This document shows positions 1 through 9,313 of a stretch of 50,329 nt of DNA, in pieces. Each line of letters starts with the position of its first letter. Position 1 is the first letter of the stretch. The translations under genes were made by a program, and so were the position numbers. The notes under the pieces are model-generated. The model saw only the letters and a program-made list of their open reading frames with translations. It was not told the DNA's origin and did no database searches. This stretch comes from Bacteroidetes bacterium GWE2_42_24 (GTDB taxonomy: Bacteria > Bacteroidota > Bacteroidia > Bacteroidales > TTA-H9), in the NCBI GenBank assembly GCA_001768515.1, contig MEOA01000035.1, positions 1 through 50,329 of the forward strand. Direction: 5' to 3'.

Positions 1-562
1 GTCTCTATTTTCATCTTTTAACCATTTTATTACAAAAATAATAAATTTCTACATCATTTTAAAACACAACCAAGATAAATAAGATTCACCGAAGAACACA
101 CCATTTAAAAAAAATCTCCCCCAGAAAGAACTTTCTGCATCATAAGGCATTTACAATGATTCGGTACTTTGAAGCTGAACCCGGTCGATATCTGACCCTC
201 TTTAATTTATTAATAATTCAAATATTAGATTCTACTGACCATCATTTCGACGTACAATCTTTTCCCTATGGAGGCCAAAGAAGTCGTTCCGGCTCTTCTT
301 TGGTTTATTTTGTTTATTTACTTCCATAGAAGCCTCAATGGAGTGTTTTATTAACCCTTTTTCCATTGTATAACCTGCATGGGATGTAACTCATTCTAAG
401 GTGCTATCTCAGAACTCACATTGATGCTTTTTATGGCGTTTTAGGATTAAGTCAACCTTAAACGCTGAACTGAATTTGCGACGGATTCGTTTCACAGGAC
501 GTAAGTTTATAGAACTAAATATTCTGTCCCGTTTTTCAAACCACCTCAAACGACTTTCTTCC
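1..562. other. AT-rich stretch without a convincing gene
   Basis: No open frame here has a recognisable product. Short frames at 409-627 on the minus strand and from 476 on the plus strand are basic, low-information sequences that overlap each other. The only structure I can support is the hairpin at 275-303, listed separately. The rest is ordinary AT-rich spacer. Confidence 0.6.
275..320 (+). terminator. Terminator-like hairpin
   Basis: CCAAAGAAG at 275-283 pairs perfectly with CTTCTTTGG at 295-303 around an 11-nt loop, and a T-rich run follows on the plus strand. CTATGGAG upstream and CTTCCATAG downstream form a near-perfect outer arm. The polarity suits a rightward transcript entering from left of the window. 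No plus-strand gene is visible here to confirm it. Confidence 0.4.
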
Positions 563-811
563 TTATACCTCTGGATGCCGCTTCGCCTTATCAGCCTTAT
601 AGGCCTCATAGCATTTCCTTCCACCATAGGCTATTCCCAATGCAAGGAGAATACCCAGTCCTTCGGCTATGGGAGCACCGCCCCCATCACCTACGGGGCC
701 ACCTCCTCCGCCACCAGTAGAAGGGTCGTCGGGAGGAGGAGGAGGAACTTGAGCCAGAAGTGTGGTAGCGAGTAAAACACTAAATAATAATAAAGTCAGT
801 CGGGTTTTCAT
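563..811 (-). CDS. Small secreted protein with PID-CTERM-like sorting tail
   Basis: An 82-residue protein. A Sec signal peptide (residues 1 to about 20, ending LLAQ) is followed by a run of prolines, then a Gly-rich linker (residues 32-46). A single hydrophobic segment at about 47-62 (API-x-EGLGILLALGIAYGG) is capped by a basic stretch with one Cys. This layout matches the small Bacteroidetes proteins annotated as carrying a PID-CTERM sorting signal: a linker, a P-I-(D/A)-x-GLG motif, a transmembrane segment and a basic tail. The tail probably directs processing or anchoring at the envelope. The molecular role is unknown. It lies downstream of and co-oriented with the large T9SS cargo gene, 50 bp away, so the two may be co-transcribed. 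Confidence 0.65.
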   Translation of the reverse strand: MKTRLTLLLFSVLLATTLLAQVPPPPPDDPSTGGGGGGPVGDGGGAPIAEGLGILLALGIAYGGRKCYEAYKADKAKRHPEV

Positions 812-861
812 GGTGTAGAGCTTTAAAATTGAAAGATAAGAAACTTAAGATTTTGCATGTA

Positions 862-3834
862 TCACCGAATTATAGTTCCGCGAGTGGTAACAACATTGCT
901 GCCAGCCGTTAGACGGACTATAATAATGCCACTGAGTGCCGGATTAATTGATGTGATATTGTCGGGGGAAAACTGACGGGTATAAAGTTTTTGCCCAATG
1001 ATATTGAATATCTCGAGCAAGGCGGTCTGCCCGTGAAGTGCGGGAACCCTGAAGTACACGGAATTTCCGGAAATCCACATACGACCATCATTGGAAGAAC
1101 TTTCGCCTATGCCGTCAGGATTACCCAGAAGGAGATCAAAGCGGGAACTGGTGGTAGCCGGGTCATGCGAAAAAGTGTACTCTGCCTGCTGCCTCAAATC
1201 AATGAGTGAACCTGTGATTTTATCACGCAAGCGGATTGGCAGTGAAGGATCAAAGCTTTCAAGCCCCTTAGCGCCGAGTTTAACCTGCCCGCAATAGGTG
1301 GTCTTAAAATCGACCGGGATAATGATGCTGGAAGAAGTCAGTGGAAGTGCATTGACACATAACCTGAGATCACCTGCGCGGGTCCATAGTTGGGGAGCCT
1401 CCTCCAGACCATTAAGTTTAAAGCCATCTAACTGAAGGTCAAAACCGGTACTCGCATTGTCGTCGAAGGTTACAACTGTCTCATCGTAATAATTATTCGA
1501 GGAGGCTGATAGCGTCAGTCGGTTTGCCGATAATTCCCCATCTTTATAAAATGTAGTTGTGTTATGTACGCATACAGTGTTATCCATTGACAAAACCGGT
1601 GATGAATCGCTTGTCATCACAATAAATCCCTGCCCCATAGGGACATAGGAGACGCCCGAAAGTGCTGTATAATTACCGCTTTCAGAGGACCATATCCAGG
1701 CCGTTCCTCCCACATTTGTTTTTGTCCAGCCGGAAGAGGCACCCCAGTTGATGGCCGAAGGATAGGGATTTGGAACGAGGTTGAAGGTATAATCACCGCC
1801 ATAGGAGACAGAAGGAGAGAAAAAGCCCGTATTAAGCTTACCTTCGAAGACATACAGGGTACAATCACCCGGATAGTAGATCATATATCCCGAATTCATA
1901 GAAAGTGGCGTTGTAGTAGAAGAACCCTGGTTAACCCAAAGCCCGTAATAATTCGAATTCGAGGGATCGGTCAGGGTAGCATCCATTTTGTACAGGTAAG
2001 AATCCATAAATAAGGCTGATGTCGGATTTGTATAAATTACCGGGATAGAAACGAAATGATATGCATTATTAGTCAGGGTGCTACTCCCTGAAATGTAACT
2101 ACTCACAGTTGCGGCCACATCCGAAGAGCTTTGGATAAGGGAGCCGCTGCCCGAAAAATCGCTTCCGATGTACAAGCCTGACGGGCCTGCATTATTGCTT
2201 ATTGTCCCTCCCACAGTTAATGCTTTCCCTGCGTTTATCGACAGACCGGCATCAGCATTTATAGTTAGGTTCCTGCATATTGCAGGACTGGCTACTGTCG
2301 CTGAAACTGAAGGGAGATTAGTCACATCGGGAATAATCACGTTCACCGCCGGACCAGGAACCCCTTCCGGAGACCAGTTCGATGCAACACTCCAATCGCT
2401 ACTTGTACTGCCTGTCCAGATAGCAGTAAAAGGTTCATCGTAGGCTCCCATACAAGGCGGCGTGGAGATGAGTTCTCCACGCTGATCAAGGGTAATCCTA
2501 TCGCCATCCTCCACCGTAGGATGAGTGGCCCAGGAGTTCAACCTGTGCGATACCGGAGAATCAAGGTTATCCTGAAAATAATATCCGTCGATGGAATTAT
2601 AATAGACATAGGCACCTGTTCCTGCAGAAGGAGTAAAGCCTCTCAGCGCTATTGTCTGAGTAGGGCCACCATTATCAGCCAGTACACCCAAATCTCCCGC
2701 ATTAAAGACTGTGGTCACATTCGGTGCGGTAGCCTGTATATTAATAGAACCCGAAATCCCATTGTACCATGAATAATAGATATACGCATTGCCCGAATAA
2801 ACCTTTATATCCGCTCCGGCTGAAGCACTATTGTTTATGACCATCGAATTCAGGATATACATATTTAATCCATTCTCAAAAATTCCGCCACCACTGCTTA
2901 ATGAAGAATTGTTACCGGTGATAGAGGAATTGATGAAATACGAAGTTCCCCCCGCATAAACAGCCCCTCCGTCGTGGGCCGTATTTCCGGTAAGCGTAGA
3001 GGAAACAACATAAAGCGTGTTCCATGACATTATAGCTCCCCCATCGCCGCTGGAAGTATTTCCGCTGATCGTAGAATTATAGATCTTTGCAGTACCCTCA
3101 TTGTATATTGCCCCTCCGGCAGTACCGCTATTATTGGTAAATATGCTGGAACTAACCAAGAGGTTACCCCCTACTCCTCCATTGAATATGGCACCCGCGA
3201 CCTGAGCCGAATTCTCAATAAATGTACAGGAAGAAATCGTGATGGTACTGCCCAGCGAGTATGAGAATCCTCCGTGAGATTCAGAGCCGGCTCCATCTGT
3301 TGAATTGTTTGAGCAAATACAGTTCGTCATGTTAAGATTGCAGCTTGACACATAGATTCCGCCAGCCTGGTAGGCTCTGGAATCAGAGATATTGACCGCA
3401 TTGAGGTTCAGGGTTGAATTGGCGACATAGATAGCACCCCCGAAGCCACTATGACCTCCCTGAAGTGTCATGTCCTGAATATTGACCATATTAGCCAACC
3501 CTCCGGCATTAACACTAAATACCCTGTATAAAGATGAACCAACTGAAACAACTTTCACGGTAACGGACACCCCGCTTCCTGCAGTATTCGCACCATCGAT
3601 CGTCAAAGCCTTGGTAACCTGAAGTTCAGAGGTAATGGTGATCGTCTCGTTTCCTGAAGAAAGGTTGAAAGTGATCATTCCTCCCGATGAAACATCTGTC
3701 AGCGCCTGACGGAGACTGCCTGCCCCGTTATCAGCATTAGTAGTGACCACCTGATCAGCAGCCAAGGCTGGTTGCCATGCTCTCATAACCAGAGCAATGC
3801 TTACTAAAGCAAAGCGAAATGGAAAATTTTTCAT
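862..3834 (-). CDS. Large secreted beta-helix protein with T9SS C-terminal sorting domain
   Basis: A 990-residue exported protein. Residues 1-25 form a Sec signal peptide ending in ALA. Residues from about 30 begin with NADNGAGSLRQAL, like the CSLREA/polymorphic-outer-membrane start region. About 300 residues of Gly/Asn/Ser-rich repeats follow (GGAIY, GGAI, SSSIFTNNSGTAGG), typical of a right-handed parallel beta-helix. The GGPTQTIAL motif is that of 'choice-of-anchor Q' domains. The C-terminal 70 residues contain LLEIFNIIGQKLY and GIIIVRL, the pattern of a type A T9SS sorting domain, so the protein should cross the outer membrane by type IX secretion and be released or anchored at the surface. 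Its ligand or substrate cannot be read from sequence. The start is set by the signal peptide. Confidence 0.85.
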   Translation of the reverse strand: MKNFPFRFALVSIALVMRAWQPALAADQVVTTNADNGAGSLRQALTDVSSGGMITFNLSSGNETITITSELQVTKALTIDGANTAGSGVSVTVKVVSVGSSLYRVFSVNAGGLANMVNIQDMTLQGGHSGFGGAIYVANSTLNLNAVNISDSRAYQAGGIYVSSCNLNMTNCICSNNSTDGAGSESHGGFSYSLGSTITISSCTFIENSAQVAGAIFNGGVGGNLLVSSSIFTNNSGTAGGAIYNEGTAKIYNSTISGNTSSGDGGAIMSWNTLYVVSSTLTGNTAHDGGAVYAGGTSYFINSSITGNNSSLSSGGGIFENGLNMYILNSMVINNSASAGADIKVYSGNAYIYYSWYNGISGSINIQATAPNVTTVFNAGDLGVLADNGGPTQTIALRGFTPSAGTGAYVYYNSIDGYYFQDNLDSPVSHRLNSWATHPTVEDGDRITLDQRGELISTPPCMGAYDEPFTAIWTGSTSSDWSVASNWSPEGVPGPAVNVIIPDVTNLPSVSATVASPAICRNLTINADAGLSINAGKALTVGGTISNNAGPSGLYIGSDFSGSGSLIQSSSDVAATVSSYISGSSTLTNNAYHFVSIPVIYTNPTSALFMDSYLYKMDATLTDPSNSNYYGLWVNQGSSTTTPLSMNSGYMIYYPGDCTLYVFEGKLNTGFFSPSVSYGGDYTFNLVPNPYPSAINWGASSGWTKTNVGGTAWIWSSESGNYTALSGVSYVPMGQGFIVMTSDSSPVLSMDNTVCVHNTTTFYKDGELSANRLTLSASSNNYYDETVVTFDDNASTGFDLQLDGFKLNGLEEAPQLWTRAGDLRLCVNALPLTSSSIIIPVDFKTTYCGQVKLGAKGLESFDPSLPIRLRDKITGSLIDLRQQAEYTFSHDPATTSSRFDLLLGNPDGIGESSSNDGRMWISGNSVYFRVPALHGQTALLEIFNIIGQKLYTRQFSPDNITSINPALSGIIIVRLTAGSNVVTTRGTIIR

Positions 3835-4354
3835 TAGAAAAGATATTGGTTAATATTTACACTACACGTCAGAAAACAAGGCAATTGCAAACAAAATTAT
3901 GCTAATTACTATGTATAACCACACACAATATTACGAAAATATAAAACATATTTAAATGACATGTTTTTGAATTGTTTTTTAGTACACAAATTTGCTGGTG
4001 CCTACTTCCCTGTTTCAGCTACCTTTATGCACTTCCCGATAATACCAAGTACCGCCAAACCTGCAATCCTTTCGGGGTTCTCTGCAATAGCTATTTCCAT
4101 GAGCCCCGCCCGACAAGCCTCAGTCTACTACCATGCAATGCAGGTATACAGACGTTACAACTTTTAACCACGAATTACAATAAACCGAGATATTAAATCA
4201 TTATAACAAGACATTGTGTAGTAATTAAGCGAACCGATAATACCAAAGGGAAACTATAATCAATCGTAAATTTTCTGAGAACCAATGTCAAAGTCCAAAG
4301 GTAACGCTCAGCAAAAAGCGTCTACCGGAGCCAGTACAGTGAAAACGCGATACA
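3835..4354. other. Intergenic spacer
   Basis: About 520 bp between the beta-helix gene and the TPR gene. Two overlapping short plus-strand frames (3961-4167 and 3972-4196) have no family signature and no start context. Apart from the candidate -7 element near 3892, I see nothing in it. Confidence 0.5.
3892..3899 (-). promoter_or_regulatory. Candidate -7 element for the beta-helix gene
   Basis: The minus strand reads TAATTTTG, a match to the Bacteroidetes -7 consensus TAnnTTTG, 58 bp upstream of the start codon at 3834. I see no good -33 TTTG at the usual 19-21 bp distance, so this is a weak call. Confidence 0.3.
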
Positions 4355-5014
4355 TCAATCCGGTTTACAGTATTTTCCAAGCAGCCGTACAGCCTCGGCA
4401 TCACCAAGCGAACGCGCCTTTCGCCAGCATTTGCATGCGATGATCATCTCACCCATCTTTTGAAGAGCTAAACCATGATTCACATGGATGTAGCTGAGGG
4501 TGTCGTTCAACTTAACTGCTACCTCAAAGTCGTTCAGCGAATTCTTCCATTTTCCTGTCCTGTAATAGCATACCCCACGGTTGAAGTAGTAGGCATAGCC
4601 AATTGCCGACTTCTCGTCGGTTGCTTTATTCAGCAGGATGGCATCAGAATACCGCCGGATAGCTTGATCGAACAACTCGTCCCGCTGTAACAACATCCCG
4701 TAATAATACTGAAAATCGCCATCTTCGGGAAACCTGCTGATGGCCAGCTTCAGGTACTCTTTCTGCTTGTTTTTCTGTTTGGTGTGGTATAGTATCTCAT
4801 TCAGAGCCAGCCATACTTCCCGAAAAGTGGAATCAAGCGCTAAGGCGCCTCGTAGTTTCTCTTCTGCAGCATACAGGTCTTGCTTCCGCATATCGGCCAG
4901 GGCTCCGTTAAACAGTTCGACAAAACCTTCAGCAACAAATTTTGTCGGCTGCGCTTCGCATCGACTGATAATCAGAACTACCAAACATAAAACAACCATC
5001 AAACCTCTCTTCAT
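4355..5014 (-). CDS. Exported TPR-repeat protein
   Basis: A 219-residue protein with an N-terminal signal peptide (residues 1 to about 21; the Cys at the end of the hydrophobic core follows Arg, so it is not a good lipobox). At least four tetratricopeptide-like helical pairs follow: residues 35-70, 70-100, 100-135 (FQYYYGMLLQRDELFDQAI) and 140-200 (YYFNRGVCYYRTGKWKNSLNDFE). TPR proteins act as interaction scaffolds; the partner is unknown. It lies 29 bp downstream of the lipoprotein gene on the same strand, so the two probably form a two-gene envelope operon. Confidence 0.7.
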   Translation of the reverse strand: MKRGLMVVLCLVVLIISRCEAQPTKFVAEGFVELFNGALADMRKQDLYAAEEKLRGALALDSTFREVWLALNEILYHTKQKNKQKEYLKLAISRFPEDGDFQYYYGMLLQRDELFDQAIRRYSDAILLNKATDEKSAIGYAYYFNRGVCYYRTGKWKNSLNDFEVAVKLNDTLSYIHVNHGLALQKMGEMIIACKCWRKARSLGDAEAVRLLGKYCKPD

Positions 5015-5043
5015 TTATCAACTTTTTATGTGGTCTGTTTATA

Positions 5044-5580
5044 TTACGAGTGCTCGTAACTCAGTTCTCCTTTAAAACTTCCGTAGATCACCCTCCCATC
5101 CTCACAGGTAAGCGAAAAAACCACTGCATAGGTTTTCGCATTAGCAATTAAAGAAATTGAACCTTCTTTAATAAATAGATGCTGACCTGTCTGTGTATCA
5201 ATATCCCAATCGATCAGAACCTCTCCTATGCTGAATGTTCCCGGCGTCTTTTCCGTAGGATCAAAGGTGTATTTACCAGTACTCAGCCCGTCTGAATGTT
5301 CGCAAATGATGTTACTGAACGACACCAGACAACCTTTGCCTACAAACGTATAGACTCCACTCAACGGCGCATTTACAAATCCCGAATAAACAGTGAGGTC
5401 ATACCTATAGGTTTGCGCGGGAGGAGAGGTAATCCTTGCCAGAATCCCTTTTGTCAGTGGATACTGAACCTCCTCACAGACAAACGCCCCGCTGGGTCTG
5501 TCATCCGACTTACCACACCCGGTGATAGCAACCAGCATCAGAACAAAACACACGACACTCAACAGCCGCCCGAAAGCCAT
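5044..5580 (-). CDS. Putative lipoprotein of unknown function
   Basis: A 178-residue protein from the chosen start. The signal peptide ends in LVAITGC, a plausible lipobox with Cys22, giving an inner-leaflet-modified, probably outer-membrane, lipoprotein. An in-frame ATG 15 codons earlier (5625) would give an unusually long, less typical signal, so I prefer 5580. The mature part is rich in beta-strand-forming residues with alternating hydrophobic positions and resembles no family I can name. It precedes the TPR gene by 29 bp on the same strand. Confidence 0.6.
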   Translation of the reverse strand: MAFGRLLSVVCFVLMLVAITGCGKSDDRPSGAFVCEEVQYPLTKGILARITSPPAQTYRYDLTVYSGFVNAPLSGVYTFVGKGCLVSFSNIICEHSDGLSTGKYTFDPTEKTPGTFSIGEVLIDWDIDTQTGQHLFIKEGSISLIANAKTYAVVFSLTCEDGRVIYGSFKGELSYEHS

Positions 5581-5625
5581 CGGCAGGTACTTACTCTGAA
5601 ATGAGCTCAATAATAAAACCCTCAT

Positions 5626-6407
5626 AACATAGATATTAGCACTTTAAATAATCCATAGGCACTATAATTTCTGTGCCCATAAAGGTGACAAATTTACACT
5701 ATTTTCTCATTAAAAAAAGTCAAAGGGAATCTATCGGGAGGCTTTTAGTCGATGATCTGAGTATTTGAATCTTAATTAGCAATGCTGAAGGATAGCAGGT
5801 ATCTCAATTGCGGTACTCCCGCCAGCGATCAACGATTTTTTAGTAAGGACTAATTTTGGTATGTTTAAATGAATTTAAAGTCGGGTCGGAAATTACAGTG
5901 CCAGCCTATTGGGAGGCTTCTTTGGTTAGTATTTGTGGTAGATTTTGAAAGTTTACTGAAGACTCATCTAACTCGGGGCATTTAGGCAAATTACCACAAT
6001 TGAATCGTCCCCGTCTATTAAATCCCGATCAAAATCAGAGAAAATCAAATAAGAGCCGGATGTAATGCATCCAGCTTATGTATGGCATAGAAAAATGTAT
6101 CATTTATTGAGATGGAACGTAGATTAACCGTAGATTAACCGTAGATTAACCGTAGATTAACCGTACAATCAACGTACGGTTATGGTCGATTCACGATTGA
6201 TATTCGCCTGGTTCTCGTTGTATATTCTTTTAATAGCATATCGAATAAACAACAATAATTGCACCAAAGCAGGTTGCCTTTTTGATGGAAAGAAGAGAAA
6301 TGTTTTTTCACAAGGCTATTACGTCAGAAAATGCCATAACGAATAGCCGGAAGCTCCCGATGGTTATCGAAAGCCAATGCCAAAGTTCACATATATCTTG
6401 CGACAGC
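5626..6407. other. Non-coding spacer with direct repeats
   Basis: About 780 bp with no convincing gene; a frame at 6282-6551 on the plus strand runs into the antisense of the nuclease gene. The spacer contains a tandem array of 11-bp repeats (6119-6162). Immediately after it, CCGTAC and GTACGG (6161-6180) can form a small hairpin. Confidence 0.6.
6119..6162. repeat. Four perfect tandem copies of an 11-bp repeat
   Basis: GTAGATTAACC occurs four times in exact register at 6119-6129, 6130-6140, 6141-6151 and 6152-6162. A degenerate relative, GTACAATCAAC, follows at 6163-6173. The period is close to one helical turn, so each copy presents the same face of the DNA. This could be an iteron-like protein-binding array or a slippage-generated repeat. 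There is no spacer between copies, so it is not a CRISPR. Confidence 0.85.
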
Positions 6408-9248
6408 CTAATGACCGGGTCTTACGCGGTTGCAAAGTTCGATGAAGGGACAGAACCGGCAGTTTTCAATTTCTTTGGTCTGGGTAAAAGGGATAGCCGG
6501 GTTAAACAAATTGGTAAGCAGGGTCGTCAAAACAGCTTCAAAGTCGTTTAACCTTTGGGAAGTGATGGTTCGATCAGTACCCTGGTGACGCGGTCTTTCC
6601 TGCTGATCATCTGCAAAATTCAGATAAACCAATGCTTTCGAAGGTGCTTTCAGGGGCCAGATGGCACAAAGGAAGGGAGGATTAAAGCCACCTGCTCCTG
6701 CCGACATCCATGCATACGTCATCAATTGCAGTGCCTTAGCATGTTTCGGTTGTTCAACGATGGTATCCATCATACTGATTGAGACACTACGTGGATCAAC
6801 TGTCCCGGTTTTATAATCGATCACCACCGGAAAATCATTCCGAAAGTCTATACGGTCGGCACGTCCCTTGAACAAGATGGACTCCGAAATTCCATCACAA
6901 TCAATTTCAATGACCCGCTCAATCACAGCTTCAAGCTGAACAGGAACCACCTTTTGCAGGGTGCACATTTCCCTCTCTTTCTTCAGGAAATTCATCAGAT
7001 AATCGACGGCAACATTAAACACCAACAAATTATTACCTGACCGGCAATCAAGGTCTGGCTGATTGCGATTAAACCAGTCGGTGAGGTTGTCAATGACAGT
7101 CTCACGTTGAATGGAGAGGTCATCTTCAGCTATTGTTTTGTGAAGCAGCGGGCGCAGGAACTGTTCAGCCAGATCATGTATCGCATTGCCAAAGCGGTCA
7201 CTTTCAATCATAAGCGTTGCCCTTTCAGGTTCATTAATTCCCTCAATGCGATTGAGGTAAAAGCGCAATGGACACTCTACCAGCAAACTGAGAGAGGTAG
7301 GTGAAAACCCCTTTCCGGCGGCAAATCGCAACTTGTTGATGACCTCGGGGGTCTTTTCGATAACAATGGGGGCTATAGGGGTTACCCTGGGAAAATCGCT
7401 GATCAGTACCTCTTTCAGGGAGATGTTTGGCATGGCCTTCGGAAGCTCATGTTTAATCTGAAGCAGGAATCTGCTGGGTTCACCTTTGCCAAGATTGCCA
7501 GGTATATTGTTATAGAGCAGGAAGGCCGACTTTACCCTTTGCAACAACCTGTAAAAATGGTAAGCCATCACCGAGGTTTTCTCCCTGAATCCGGCCATGC
7601 CAAAGGTCTCGGTACGAATATCACCCGGGATAAACGATGGTGAATGCCCACTACCCGGAAGAATATCGTCGTTGACCCCCACCATAATTACATTCTCGAA
7701 ATCGAGGGCACGGGTTTCGAGCATCCCCATCACCTGAATACCAGCCAGTGGCTCACCGGCGAAGGGGATTCTAACTGATGATGCCACCTGGCCGAGCAGA
7801 CGTTGCAGCATGGTCATTGTCAGCGGCCCATCGAAACCATTCAGGTAATGTTGTACCCTGGTGAGCACATCTTTAAGTGTAGCCGTAGAGATTAACAATA
7901 GATCGCCGGTAGCCTCATCACTGGTCGACTCTAAAATGCGATCGACCACCTTCCTGATAAACTCAATGGCATTAACAGGCAGCGAAAGATTTTGTGAAGG
8001 CAGTACTTCACCTGACAGAAATAATTCATTTAACTCATGCGCGCTGATATACAAACGGTCGGTTTTCTTAAGAATATCAAATTGTTCGCGTAAACGGCCA
8101 AACCCCTTGATCATAAGCGGGTGCATGGCTACACGGTAAAAATCGGAAATAAAATAATAATTCACCCCGGGTTCTGAATTGGGGCGCAGGTTTGAGAAGA
8201 GTTCAAGCCAAAGTTCGGCGAGCGAGCCGGCAGGTGTTGTCCTGAGTGGCAACCCCATGGTCACATTAAACTTCCCGGCGGAAGGGGGAATCGAATTAAG
8301 CAAAGGAAGCAGCAATGATTCATCAGCCAGCACGACGGCTGTACGACTTTGCCATCCAGGTTCACGTGTAAACGGGGCCTCAGTGAGGAGTCTTCCCACC
8401 TGCTTAACCTGGGCTATCTGAAGCGGTGCTCCCATGATCGTGATATTCTTTGACCCCGTGGCGAAATGATTGGGGTAATCATCAACCGGGGCAGGGTAAC
8501 GCTTCTCACGGTAACGTCTGAGAAACAATCCGGCTTCCTGTTCCTGATTTTCAATATACCAGGCATCTGCATCCCATTTTACCTCAGCACCGTAATCTTT
8601 ACACAATTTCCCAACGATTGATTCTTCTGCCGGTGTGAACGCGTTGAATCCTGCAAATAATACAGGCCCCTTTAATTGAAGGGTATTATTGTCTGCCAAT
8701 CGATCGTTGAGCATCCGGGAAGCCAATCCCTGCCATATACGCTCCTTCTGAAGCATCCTTTCACGAAGTTTCTCATAATAAGAAGTCAGGGAAGCATAAA
8801 AGGCCAGGTAGTTTTTTTGAAAATCAGTCAATGATGCACCATCAGGGTTCCAGAGGTCGATTGCACGGGCTTCGTGCAGGTAGTTAAACAGAACATCCGG
8901 ATCGATCAGGTGCTGGTCTACTTCATCGAAATCGGCCAGCATAACCTCTGCAACGGCAAAGAAATCATCGGGTGTTCGGGCATTGTCGCCTTCAACTTCA
9001 CGATGAACCGAATACAATTCAAACACTAGTTCAATGGGATCGGCAGGTTGATAGCCCACGGCAGAATAGATAAAATCTTCGATCGATATGATGTCGGGAG
9101 CCCAGATGGTTTTCTGCAACAACGAGGCCATGTGGTGTCTCAGAAAGACAGCAGCCCTGCGGGTTGGTAACACAACAGTTGTCTGGGGAGTACCTAAAGG
9201 TTTGACAACCGCAAGTCTCCGGGCTATTTCAAATAGAAACTGTGACAT
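6408..9248 (-). CDS. AddB-like PD-(D/E)XK nuclease family protein
   Basis: A 946-residue protein of the AddB/RexB-like family, likely part of double-strand-break processing with an AddA-type helicase-nuclease not present in this window. The N-terminal part (VVLPTRRAAVFLRHHM, about residues 22-40) resembles an inactivated helicase fold without a canonical Walker A. The C-terminal nuclease domain shows GRADRIDF followed by VVIDYKTG, the D...D-Y-K core of PD-(D/E)XK enzymes. An AddB-type Fe-S cluster is suggested by one Cys in VECPLRFYL before the nuclease core and CRFCPFIELC at the extreme C-terminus (C-x2-C-x5-C). The start ATG at 9248 precedes a normal N-terminus. The downstream stop is followed by the repeat-bearing spacer. 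Confidence 0.8.
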   Translation of the reverse strand: MSQFLFEIARRLAVVKPLGTPQTTVVLPTRRAAVFLRHHMASLLQKTIWAPDIISIEDFIYSAVGYQPADPIELVFELYSVHREVEGDNARTPDDFFAVAEVMLADFDEVDQHLIDPDVLFNYLHEARAIDLWNPDGASLTDFQKNYLAFYASLTSYYEKLRERMLQKERIWQGLASRMLNDRLADNNTLQLKGPVLFAGFNAFTPAEESIVGKLCKDYGAEVKWDADAWYIENQEQEAGLFLRRYREKRYPAPVDDYPNHFATGSKNITIMGAPLQIAQVKQVGRLLTEAPFTREPGWQSRTAVVLADESLLLPLLNSIPPSAGKFNVTMGLPLRTTPAGSLAELWLELFSNLRPNSEPGVNYYFISDFYRVAMHPLMIKGFGRLREQFDILKKTDRLYISAHELNELFLSGEVLPSQNLSLPVNAIEFIRKVVDRILESTSDEATGDLLLISTATLKDVLTRVQHYLNGFDGPLTMTMLQRLLGQVASSVRIPFAGEPLAGIQVMGMLETRALDFENVIMVGVNDDILPGSGHSPSFIPGDIRTETFGMAGFREKTSVMAYHFYRLLQRVKSAFLLYNNIPGNLGKGEPSRFLLQIKHELPKAMPNISLKEVLISDFPRVTPIAPIVIEKTPEVINKLRFAAGKGFSPTSLSLLVECPLRFYLNRIEGINEPERATLMIESDRFGNAIHDLAEQFLRPLLHKTIAEDDLSIQRETVIDNLTDWFNRNQPDLDCRSGNNLLVFNVAVDYLMNFLKKEREMCTLQKVVPVQLEAVIERVIEIDCDGISESILFKGRADRIDFRNDFPVVIDYKTGTVDPRSVSISMMDTIVEQPKHAKALQLMTYAWMSAGAGGFNPPFLCAIWPLKAPSKALVYLNFADDQQERPRHQGTDRTITSQRLNDFEAVLTTLLTNLFNPAIPFTQTKEIENCRFCPFIELCNRVRPGH

Positions 9249-9313
9249 GATTCAGAAAATTAGGTTATTACCCCGGAGGAGTTCCTTACACTCTTGCCCA
9301 TGCAGAGCCTTGA

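Noticed and set aside
6119..6162. CRISPR-like repeat array
   Set aside because: The repeats are 11 bp and directly abutting without spacers, and no cas genes are present.
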